DNA of 21,765 nucleotides, from the NCBI GenBank assembly GCA_030615035.1, contig JAUXAC010000016.1, positions 1 through 21,765 of the forward strand, written 5' to 3'. Shown one piece after another: positions 5,729 through 11,076 of the stretch. The translations under genes were made by a program, and so were the position numbers. This stretch comes from Dehalococcoidia bacterium (lineage in GTDB: Bacteria; Chloroflexota; Dehalococcoidia; Dehalococcoidales; RBG-16-60-22). Numbering within the stretch: the first letter of the stretch is position 1; every line of letters begins with the position of its first letter. The notes under the pieces were generated by a model. The model saw only the letters and a list, made by a program, of their open reading frames with translations. It was not told the DNA's origin and did no database searches.

Positions 5729-5746
5729 ACAGTAGTCGCATAGTGC
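5729..5746 (+). promoter_or_regulatory. Hairpin-RBS element, copy 6 (orphan)
   Basis: ACAGTA-GTCGCA-TAGTGC keeps the 5' arm and the loop of copy 5 but has largely lost the 3' arm. AGAAGGAGGG (5747-5756) follows, yet no ORF of any size starts there; the nearest ATG (5774) gives seven codons. It looks like an abandoned gene start, replaced by the AT-rich repeat block and tRNA behind it. Confidence 0.5.
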
Positions 5747-5756
5747 AGAAGGAGGG

Positions 5757-5836
5757 AATTAACAGATTTGTAAATGGCTATCAATTTATCAATATAGAAA
5801 TATAGAAATATAGCCATAAAAATTAACAGAATTGTA
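5757..5836. repeat. AT-rich block: 16-bp direct repeats around an inverted repeat
   Basis: AATTAACAGATTTGTA (5757-5772) and AATTAACAGAATTGTA (5821-5836) match at 15 of 16 positions. They bracket a perfect 8-bp inverted repeat, ATGGCTAT (5774-5781) and ATAGCCAT (5810-5817), with short ATATAGAA repeats in between. The block is non-coding and directly precedes the tRNA. A recombination core, operator cluster or replication-related site are all possible. Confidence 0.65.
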
Positions 5837-5851
5837 GAAAGGTAGCGGTGT

Positions 5852-5927
5852 CGCGGGGTAGAGCAGTGGTCAGCTCACCGGCTCCATAAGCCGGAGGTCG
5901 TTGGTTCGAATCCAACCCCCGCTACCA
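5852..5927 (+). tRNA. Initiator-type tRNA-Met (CAT) with C33
   Basis: A 76-nt cloverleaf with encoded CCA. The acceptor CGCGGGG/CCCCGCT has C1 opposite U72, hence no Watson-Crick pair at 1-72. The D-stem GAGC/GCTC carries A11-U24. The anticodon stem CCGGC/GCCGG holds loop TCCATAA (anticodon CAT at 5885-5887), and the T-arm is GTTGG-TTCGAAT-CCAAC. The open 1-72 position and A11-U24 are hallmarks of bacterial initiator tRNA, so I call tRNA-fMet rather than elongator Met. Two oddities are visible: position 33 is C where U is nearly universal, and the third of the three anticodon-stem G-C pairs is reversed (C31-G39). It lies between small phage genes, so it is carried by the element. A decayed gene is possible. 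Confidence 0.85.
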
Positions 5928-5958
5928 GGAGGAAAAATCTTAAAGGAGGGATAAACAA

Positions 5959-6888
5959 ATGGTGACACAAGTGAAAGAGCCAGGAGTAATTGAGGAGGTA
6001 TTAGAGCATCCTCTTGTTCGTCTACGCCTAGCGGCCGACGAGCTCGGGATCCCCATTGATATTCGGCCCTGGTGGGGATCTCGAAGGGAGACTAATCGCC
6101 GACTGCACACGGTCTGTGGTGATGGCGATGTCTTCGACGCTTGGGATTGGGAAAGACAGATTGTCAGGCCGTGGTGCCACCGGTGCCGTCGGTTTCTACC
6201 TGAGGAAGAAATCAAGGTAGTCCCTATGCCGCATAAATGGCTCTGCCCCCGCGTAAAGTACCCCCAGGTTCAGGGTGACACCGTCATCTTCTGGGAGGGG
6301 GAGTGTGGGATGAGGCGGAGCACCAAGGGACACAATCACCGCCAGAGCATAGAGCTAATCGACGTTGGTGCCCACGCTTTCCTAGTGAGCCTCAAAACAG
6401 GAATAGCCGGCCGAAACTTTCTCATAGGCAAGGATGATGGGCACCCATTTGCCACGATGATAGCGCGCCGTGTAATCACTGTCCAGGATGCCTTCGATTG
6501 GCTAGTTCCTAAACTCGTCAGAGAGGCTTATATTCTGGGCAAGGAAGTAAAGCGCCAGGGCGACTGGTTTTTCATCCTGGACAAGAACGACCCACTAACA
6601 CGCCAAAACGGTGGCACCATGCGAGTAGTCGGCTCGGACCCGGGTCTCGAAACCAACATCTTATATCACGATGTCCACCTCATTTACAATGGAGTCCAGA
6701 CTAGGCACATCGGCAGCATGGTCGTCCATAAAGGACTGATAAATACCACCTATGGAGCGCCAAGGGTCAAGGGAGAAGTGAGAGCTCCGGACCATCCCAC
6801 GCTGACCCTCGAGAGCTGGCATATTGGCGTTAGGAGAAGAAGCGGCTCAGGGTCGTCGGATGAGACTTCCAGGCCGGGGCTAGATTGA
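5959..6888 (+). CDS. Conserved-looking phage protein with Cys/His pairs
   Basis: A 309-residue protein behind a strong AAAGGAGGG site. The N-terminal half has cysteines at 53, 73, 76 (WCHRC), 96 and 116, which may form a zinc site. The C-terminal half contains 'KRQGDWFF' (198-205), 'HIGSMVVH' (250-257), 'VKGEVRAPDHPTLTL' and 'SWH' (286-288). That order resembles a group of uncharacterised phage and mobile-element proteins I have seen with RQG-W-F, a His-rich middle and a final HP-WH motif, but I cannot name the family. There is no signal peptide or transmembrane segment. It is the largest gene of the small-gene block and follows the tRNA directly. The role is unknown; nucleic-acid binding is plausible. 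Confidence 0.72.
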   Translation: MVTQVKEPGVIEEVLEHPLVRLRLAADELGIPIDIRPWWGSRRETNRRLHTVCGDGDVFDAWDWERQIVRPWCHRCRRFLPEEEIKVVPMPHKWLCPRVKYPQVQGDTVIFWEGECGMRRSTKGHNHRQSIELIDVGAHAFLVSLKTGIAGRNFLIGKDDGHPFATMIARRVITVQDAFDWLVPKLVREAYILGKEVKRQGDWFFILDKNDPLTRQNGGTMRVVGSDPGLETNILYHDVHLIYNGVQTRHIGSMVVHKGLINTTYGAPRVKGEVRAPDHPTLTLESWHIGVRRRSGSGSSDETSRPGLD

Positions 6889-6893
6889 AATTA

Positions 6894-6911
6894 ACAGTAG
6901 TGAAATACCGT
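6894..6911 (+). promoter_or_regulatory. Hairpin-RBS element, copy 7
   Basis: ACAGTA-GTGAAA-TACCGT pairs at five of six positions with a 6-nt loop. GGAGG (6912-6916) follows without a gap and the ATG is at 6924. The upstream gene stops at 6888, so the stem is free of its stop codon. Confidence 0.7.
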
Positions 6912-6923
6912 GGAGGCTAAAGT

Positions 6924-7157
6924 ATGTTCAAGGTGGAAAAAGGGACGACAACTGAGCGCTATTGCCCCAAGGGGCATCAACCAATACCGGACTTATCGCC
7001 CGAGGACGACCGCAAAGTGAAATTTTGCCATATCTGTAGTGCCCCAATCCAAGAGCGCCAGGTACCCTATGATGGCGCCTACTGCGCCAATTGTAATAAC
7101 CGAGTATACCCCTACTGGAATTACTGCCCTTACTGCGGTCAGGCAGGGGATGAATAG
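6924..7157 (+). CDS. Double zinc-ribbon protein
   Basis: A 77-residue protein with paired knuckles. The clearest set is 'CHIC' near residues 35-38, then 'CANC' near 54-57 and 'CPYC' near 68-71, with an extra 'CPKGH' near 14-18. This matches the look of double zinc-ribbon domains, in which CxxC pairs about 10-20 residues apart each hold one Zn ion. Such proteins act as nucleic-acid or protein-binding adaptors. It has no catalytic motif. Translation is from GGAGG behind hairpin copy 7, and a second small Cys protein follows 15 bp later. The zinc assignment is confident; the partner is unknown. Confidence 0.8.
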   Translation: MFKVEKGTTTERYCPKGHQPIPDLSPEDDRKVKFCHICSAPIQERQVPYDGAYCANCNNRVYPYWNYCPYCGQAGDE

Positions 7158-7172
7158 AAAGGAGAAAAGACT

Positions 7173-7376
7173 ATGAAGTGTCCACTACTTATGTTAGCGC
7201 AGAGAGCCCACGACGGAAGCCATACAATACCGATAGCTGATTGCGTCAAAGCTGATTGCGCCTGGTGGGTTGAAACTCAGGCCACGTGTGCTATCAAACA
7301 GCTAGCCCTTAGTCTCGGGTTTATCTCTTTAGATACAACGCAGCTACTCGAGAGGATGTTCCCGGTCAAGAAATAA
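7173..7376 (+). CDS. Small Cys-rich protein
   Basis: A 67-residue protein starting MKCPLLMLAQRAHDGSHTIPI. Cysteines at 3, 24, 29 and 39 within 'ADCVKADCAWWVETQATCAIKQLA' suggest a four-Cys metal site. Its pattern (N-terminal MKC-P, then C-x4-C-x-W-W) resembles the 70-residue product at 10858-11070 (MKVCPYARQRCKWL), so the two may be distant relatives. An AAAGGAGA ribosome binding site precedes the ATG. The gene closes the small-gene block before the DNA metabolism genes. No named domain is recognised. Confidence 0.7.
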   Translation: MKCPLLMLAQRAHDGSHTIPIADCVKADCAWWVETQATCAIKQLALSLGFISLDTTQLLERMFPVKK

Positions 7377-7398
7377 CAACGACCGAGGAGGTGGCAAA

Positions 7399-8163
7399 AT
7401 GCCGGACGATATTGACAAAATAATGTTAAAGCAGATCGCCGAGATCGAGCAGAAGGACGAAGCCCAGGTTTTGGCCGAGCTGGCCGGTGAGCTGATCGAG
7501 GAGATGATCTACACCGTCGAGGTTTACGACCGGAAACGTAAAAAGGCGGTCCGGCTTGCCCGGTTATCCTGGGCCGGCACCAAGGAGGTCGCCAGGAGCC
7601 GCGGTAACATCGTCCTCACCGAGCCGGTGGTCACCGACCTGGACACCACTATCCGGATCATGGTCAAGGCGACGGACCTGACCCGGAACTTTACCGTCTT
7701 TGGCGGCTGCCAGCAGCCGCGAAAGATGAAGGTCAACGACGTCGACAAGGATACCGGCGAGGTAACCGGTTACCACTTCGAGGACGACGCGTACTGTTTT
7801 CAGAAGGGACTCAGCAAGTGTCAGCGTAACGCCCTGTCCCTGTGTATACCAGCCGCTTACGCCGCCAAGTGTATTGCCCGGTTTCTGAGAGCCACCGGCA
7901 AGGGCCAGCTGCTCCCCCAGGAGACAAAGAAGGGCAAGGCAGCGGCCAAGTCTCAGATCAAGCCCCTGGAGGAGTGGGAGAAGATCACCGAGGACATGGT
8001 CCCGGACTACCCTTCCCTGGAGCCGGTTATCTGGAACCTGTGTAAGATGCAGCCAGCTGAGCTCTACAAAGAGCTCGGAGTCAGCTCCCGGGCCGACATG
8101 ACTATTAAAGCCTGGGATGCCTTCTTGACTATTAAGAATCTGAAGCAGCCAAAGAAAGAATAG
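7399..8163 (+). CDS. Possible ssDNA annealing/recombination protein
   Basis: A 254-residue protein directly before the replication initiator, the usual place for phage single-strand annealing proteins. It has an N-terminal acidic helix region, a beta-rich core ('VRLARLSWAGTKEVARSRG', 'IRIMVKATDLTRNFTVFGGC') and 'CFQKGLSKCQRNALSLCIPAA' (about 132-153). The last resembles the 'K-x2-SKAQRNA' segment seen in phage proteins I associate with ERF/RecT-like recombination modules. I infer DNA annealing in recombination-dependent replication; this is not proven by motif. The ATG follows GAGGAGG. Its codons end strongly in G or C, unlike the AT-richer genes around it, which points to a different recent origin. 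Confidence 0.6.
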   Translation: MPDDIDKIMLKQIAEIEQKDEAQVLAELAGELIEEMIYTVEVYDRKRKKAVRLARLSWAGTKEVARSRGNIVLTEPVVTDLDTTIRIMVKATDLTRNFTVFGGCQQPRKMKVNDVDKDTGEVTGYHFEDDAYCFQKGLSKCQRNALSLCIPAAYAAKCIARFLRATGKGQLLPQETKKGKAAAKSQIKPLEEWEKITEDMVPDYPSLEPVIWNLCKMQPAELYKELGVSSRADMTIKAWDAFLTIKNLKQPKKE

Positions 8164-8217
8164 AAGCAGTTATGAGACGAGCTGTTGCGCAAAATATACC
8201 GCTGGCGGGGGGACACT

Positions 8218-9081
8218 ATGCCACGGCGTAGAATGATAGACCCCTTCTTTTGGAACGACCGCAAGCTTGCTAGGCTATCTAGAGATGAGCGTAGCCTCGT
8301 TATAGGCTGTGTAGGCCACGCCGATGATGAAGGCCGATTGGAAGCCGACCCAGCCTATCTTAAGGCAATGATATTTAAGTATGACGAAGACCTGGATAAC
8401 ACGGCGGTTCAAGAATTAAGAGATAAATGCCTCAGCGAAATGTCAACTTGGCCACCTACCCATCCTTACCACATGGTTCTCTATCAAAGTTCAGATGAGG
8501 AGTACATCTTTTTCCCCAACTGGAATGTAACAAATAGGCCTTCCCATCCTTCAAAATCACAGCTACCGCCACCCCCTCCAGAGAGTCTCCCGATATTCTC
8601 TAGAGCTTCTCCAGAGGAACACCCGAAAGCCTCCGCCCTAGGTCAGTCAAGTCAAGGTAAGGGTAGTATAGGTCAGGTCAGTGCAGTTCAGGAGGACTTC
8701 GCGAAATTTCTAGTTTCAGAAAAGGACTTGACTGACTTTTTATTGACGACTTTGACTAAATATATATCCGCCGGGCGGGCGCGGGCTCTTGAAGCTGAAG
8801 GTGGACCAGATAAGCTGTCGCCTGAGACAGAAGCCAAAGTGAGGATGAGTTGGGGTATCCAGGTACTCGAGAAGTGCTGGAAGGATGGCGTTGGCGAGGA
8901 CATACCAACTCGAATATTTGAGGGCGCCAGAGGGGCACTAAAGGATTACCCCCTCGAAGTTGTGGCTAGAGCATTTGCTAAGGGGGTGCGCTACAAAGGC
9001 GGCAAGCATAAAAGCTGGAAGTATATCCAGACTATCATCGATGAGGAGATGGAGAAGCGTGGACGTAGCCCGCCGCATTAG
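8218..9081 (+). CDS. Phage replication initiator / replisome organiser
   Basis: A 287-residue protein. Its N-terminus (MPRRRMIDPFFWNDRKLARLS..., with 'CVGHADDEGRLEADPAYLKAMIF') has the pattern of the winged-helix N-terminal domain of phage replisome organisers, which bind the origin and recruit the helicase loader. A low-complexity linker rich in Pro, Ser, Gln and Gly spans about residues 115-158. The C-terminal part, about 190-287 ('MSWGIQVLEKCWKDGVGEDI...HKSWKYIQTIIDEEM'), resembles a DnaD-like helical domain. The frame also allows TTG 8185, but ATG 8218 has a GGGGGGA stretch before it and begins where the family pattern begins. Unusually, the linker DNA holds an 11-unit pentamer array. RusA follows downstream. 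Confidence 0.78.
   Translation: MPRRRMIDPFFWNDRKLARLSRDERSLVIGCVGHADDEGRLEADPAYLKAMIFKYDEDLDNTAVQELRDKCLSEMSTWPPTHPYHMVLYQSSDEEYIFFPNWNVTNRPSHPSKSQLPPPPPESLPIFSRASPEEHPKASALGQSSQGKGSIGQVSAVQEDFAKFLVSEKDLTDFLLTTLTKYISAGRARALEAEGGPDKLSPETEAKVRMSWGIQVLEKCWKDGVGEDIPTRIFEGARGALKDYPLEVVARAFAKGVRYKGGKHKSWKYIQTIIDEEMEKRGRSPPH
8640..8694 (+). repeat. Intragenic AGNNN pentamer array, 11 units
   Basis: Eleven consecutive pentamers all begin with AG, most as AGGTC, AGGTA, AGTCA or similar, in strict 5-nt phase inside the linker of the replication initiator gene. The array encodes a Gln/Ser/Gly-rich stretch. It is followed by three TTGAC motifs (8728, 8743, 8752) and an AT-rich tract (about 8757-8767). 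This layout is like lambda O, where the origin iterons lie inside the initiator gene, so this is a candidate replication origin. The same step and AGG core recur in the arrays at 13109-13350. Confidence 0.6.
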
Positions 9082-9142
9082 TGAGCTGGGGGGCAAACGG
9101 GTCCGCCGCTGGCTGGATGAGATAGGGAATCTGGAGGAATGA
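9047..9142 (+). CDS. Possible 31-residue overlapping ORF
   Basis: An ATG frame overlapping the last 35 bases of the replication gene and running to TGA 9140-9142, ending '...RISELGGKRVRRWLDEIGNLEE'. The C-terminal part is a plausible amphipathic basic-acidic helix. Alternatively the ORF starts at GTG 9059. It would bridge the short gap to the resolvase gene. There is no clear ribosome binding site, and chance is a real possibility. Confidence 0.25.
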   Translation, partial: RWRSVDVARRISELGGKRVRRWLDEIGNLEE

Positions 9143-9145
9143 GAA

Positions 9146-9538
9146 ATGAGGATTGAAGTTAGCCAGCTGCCGCCGGAAGAGTGCTCGCCCAACTGGAGAG
9201 GGCACTGGTCGCAGCGGTACAAGGCAGCCAAGGCATACCAAGAAGCGGTCTTTTATGAGTGTGTTGACGTGAGGAATACGCTGGAGAGGTTACCCTGGCG
9301 CCCGGGCTTTCCGCCGTTCACCAAAGCACGGCTAACCCTCACTTTCATCTTTCCCCAGTTCCGGGAGCGGGATGAGGATAACTTGAGAGCCATGTTCAAG
9401 CCTGGGCAGGACGCCCTGGTTCAAGCTCAGTTGATACCTGACGATACTCCGGAGCACCTAGTCATGGGTAGTATCAATATCCTGATAGACCGGCGCCGCT
9501 CCCCAGGTACGATTATTGAGCTGGAGGAGGGAAGATGA
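9146..9538 (+). CDS. rusA: RusA-family Holliday junction resolvase
   Basis: A 130-residue protein of the usual RusA length. The family signature is plain: 'SPNWRGHW' near residues 14-21, then 'RERDEDNLRAMFKPGQDALVQAQLIPDD' with Asp76, Asp78 and Asn79, Asp89 and the closing Asp99-Asp100. The acidic residues coordinate Mg for symmetrical cleavage of four-way junctions. In phages RusA resolves recombination and replication intermediates before packaging. GGAGG lies about 9 bases before the ATG. Its stop overlaps the start of the next gene (ATGA). It belongs to the replication and recombination block with the initiator, the possible annealing protein and PolX. Confidence 0.9.
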   Translation: MRIEVSQLPPEECSPNWRGHWSQRYKAAKAYQEAVFYECVDVRNTLERLPWRPGFPPFTKARLTLTFIFPQFRERDEDNLRAMFKPGQDALVQAQLIPDDTPEHLVMGSINILIDRRRSPGTIIELEEGR

Positions 9539-9753
9539 TAAAGATGATAAAGATGATAAAGGGGAAAAGTGCAGCAACAGTAATGGGGATTATACTCACC
9601 TCTGTTTGTGGCTGGGTAGCCATTGTTGGCCTAGTAATAAAGCCAGGTATCTTGATTGGGGCAGCACTATCCCTGGCCGGTGGCGCAGTCATCGGCTGCA
9701 TTGTCGCCTACCTGATTAGAAGGTGGTGGTTCAGGGGAATCCTGACCAATTAA
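9535..9753 (+). CDS. Small two-helix membrane protein
   Basis: A 72-residue protein with two hydrophobic helices, at about 14-34 ('ATVMGIILTSVCGWVAIVGLV') and 38-60 ('GILIGAALSLAGGAVIGCIVAYL'), a short loop, and a positively charged N-terminus and tail ('RRWWFRG'). It starts in an ATGA overlap with RusA behind GGAGGAGGG. The 5' end is three tandem copies of ATGATAAAG, giving three in-frame ATG choices (9535, 9544, 9553) each followed by Ile-Lys. Two-helix size suits a holin or a superinfection-exclusion protein, but its place among replication genes does not favour lysis. The function is not assigned. Confidence 0.65.
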   Translation: MIKMIKMIKGKSAATVMGIILTSVCGWVAIVGLVIKPGILIGAALSLAGGAVIGCIVAYLIRRWWFRGILTN

Positions 9754-9775
9754 AGCGTTGAAGGAGGTGGGAGAA

Positions 9776-10186
9776 ATGATTCGGTATTTCATCAAGGTTG
9801 GTGCCCGGGATAAGCTCTTCAATCTGGCTAACGGTGGTGGCGGATTCCAGACCGTTGAGGTCATGGTGACCAACAACTTTGAGCTGACGGTACCAGAGCC
9901 GGAGCGGCAGTACTGGGTTGAGCTTTACCCCTCGTGGGCAGAAAAGACCATCCACGTGAATGGCTTTGAAGGTGGTGTCCTGATGGGGCTAATTATGCAG
10001 GCCAATGAGGACGCACACGGGGCTCTTTATGATGTTTGGAAGCAGTTGGTGGCGATTAAGAAAGTAATTGAGGAAGAGGCGGGTGTGACAAAGGAGATCC
10101 TGCCAGGAGGGATGATCAGGTGTACCGATAAGCAGGGCCATGTGATTACCAGGGAGCCTTTTCCCGATGAAGTGGAGGGAAACTGA
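9776..10186 (+). CDS. Phage protein, unknown
   Basis: A 136-residue protein starting MIRYFIKVGARDKLFNLANGGGG. A beta-rich N-terminal half ('FQTVEVMVTNNFELTVPE...YWVELYPSW') is followed by a helical half ('GALYDVWKQLVAIKKVIEEEAG') and an acidic end. No named domain or catalytic signature is visible. ATG 9776 is preferred over TTG 9758 because GGAGGTGGG lies just upstream of it. The stop overlaps the next ATG (TGATG), tying it to the zinc protein and PolX that follow. Confidence 0.7.
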   Translation: MIRYFIKVGARDKLFNLANGGGGFQTVEVMVTNNFELTVPEPERQYWVELYPSWAEKTIHVNGFEGGVLMGLIMQANEDAHGALYDVWKQLVAIKKVIEEEAGVTKEILPGGMIRCTDKQGHVITREPFPDEVEGN

Positions 10187-10410
10187 TGGTTACCGCTTTC
10201 CTTACTTGGAAATGCCATATTTGTGGTGAAGAAAGGCCGGACGACAAGATATCCGTAGTCACCAAACCTCTCGTCATCAACGGTCAGGTTTGCGGTGACC
10301 AGAATATCAGATACTGCAACGATAGGCCAGCCTGTATAGAGGGGGCAAAGGATTTTAGCTTTTTCAAAGAGGGGAGCAATGGAAGGAAAGATAGCGCTGG
10401 AAAGAGCTGA
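10186..10410 (+). CDS. Small zinc-finger protein
   Basis: A 74-residue protein coupled by TGATG to the gene before it. 'CHIC' at 10-13 is a zinc knuckle, and Cys36, Cys44 and Cys50 can complete the site. The C-terminal end (about the last 10 residues) is Ser/Lys/Gly-rich and is read in a different frame from the PolX gene, with which it overlaps by 32 bases. This overlap suggests that the tail is not strongly constrained. It may be a nucleic-acid binding accessory of the replication block; no specific family is recognised. Confidence 0.65.
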   Translation: MVTAFLTWKCHICGEERPDDKISVVTKPLVINGQVCGDQNIRYCNDRPACIEGAKDFSFFKEGSNGRKDSAGKS

Positions 10411-10858
10411 GAAAATAGCTGCGGCGGTTGTTAAACGCCTCTCCCCCTACTGTCAACGAATAGAGGTAGCTGGCTCTGTCCGCAGGAGAAAGCCGACGGT
10501 GGCTGACATAGACTTCGTGCTCATCCCCTCTGACCTCTGGAACCTGCATCATGAAATTATGGGCATGGGTCAGGTCAGGATGAGCGGCAACAAGATCATG
10601 CGGGTTATGGTCGGCAGCACCCAAGTCGATATCTACGTCGCTAGTGAGGAAACCTTTGCAACCCTGCTCCTTATCCGCACCGGCTCCGCTGAGAATAATA
10701 TCCGCCTGGCCACCCTGGCTAAGAAAAGGGGATGGCACCTTGCTGCGTCAGGCGATGGGCTGTTTAACGAGAACGGCAGCAGGATCGCGGGGGATAGTGA
10801 GCGTAGTATCTTTGAGGCGCTCGGACTAGAGTATCGAGAGCCTTGGGAGAGAGATTGA
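10379..10858 (+). CDS. Short family X DNA polymerase-like nucleotidyltransferase
   Basis: A 159-residue protein with the palm and thumb motifs of family X polymerases. 'AGSVRRRKPTVADIDFVLIP' supplies the G-S-x-R-R motif and the metal ligands Asp43 and Asp45. 'QVDIYVA' gives the third carboxylate, Asp84. 'RTGSAENNIRLATLAKKRGW' and 'IFEALGLEYREPWERD' are the usual C-terminal signatures. The N-terminal 8-kDa and finger regions and the PHP domain of bacterial PolX are absent, so this is a compact catalytic core, as in viral gap-filling polymerases. It probably fills short gaps in repair, or adds nucleotides without a template. SD GAGGGGAG precedes the ATG; its TGA overlaps the next ATG. Confidence 0.88.
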   Translation: MEGKIALERAEKIAAAVVKRLSPYCQRIEVAGSVRRRKPTVADIDFVLIPSDLWNLHHEIMGMGQVRMSGNKIMRVMVGSTQVDIYVASEETFATLLLIRTGSAENNIRLATLAKKRGWHLAASGDGLFNENGSRIAGDSERSIFEALGLEYREPWERD

Positions 10859-11070
10859 TGAAGGTATGTCCGTATGCTCGGCAACGGTGCAAGTGGCTTG
10901 GTAAAGGCTGCCTCAGAGATGAGGAGCTGCGGCCCTTGTTTGCCTCATCTCCGGAGAAAGCTGTGAGAAAGGTCTGGGCTTGTGACTGGGCTGGGAGCAG
11001 GTTGACCGTAGCTGGCTACCTGATGCACCTCATCGAGAAGGGAAGGTTAAAAGTCTTGGAAAAGGGGTAG
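10858..11070 (+). CDS. Small Cys-rich protein
   Basis: A 70-residue protein starting MKVCPYARQRCKWLGKGCLRD, coupled to PolX by an overlapping stop and start. Cys4, Cys11, Cys18 and Cys42 may form a metal or Fe-S site. The C-terminal half is a likely helix-turn-helix-like basic region ('RLTVAGYLMHLIEKGRLKVLEKG'). It resembles the 67-residue product at 7173-7376 in its N-terminal Cys spacing. It is in the same frame as the next gene, separated by a single TAG and two codons, so a read-through fusion is formally possible. The function is unknown. Confidence 0.65.
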   Translation: MKVCPYARQRCKWLGKGCLRDEELRPLFASSPEKAVRKVWACDWAGSRLTVAGYLMHLIEKGRLKVLEKG

Positions 11071-11076
11071 TTAAAG

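Noticed and set aside
8185..8217. TTG start for the replication initiator
   Set aside because: The extension is not needed for the domain and has no good ribosome binding site; ATG 8218 is preferred, although this is not certain.
8640..8694. Target of a TRAP-like ring protein (11 NAG triplets, 5-nt step)
   Set aside because: Number and spacing match the known TRAP target, but the triplets are mostly CAG and AAG rather than GAG or UAG, and the site is in a coding linker with no trp gene near by. Kept only as an analogy for periodic recognition.
10568..10580. Further pentamer array within PolX (GGTCAGGTCAGGA)
   Set aside because: Only two or three units in a coding sequence, well within chance.
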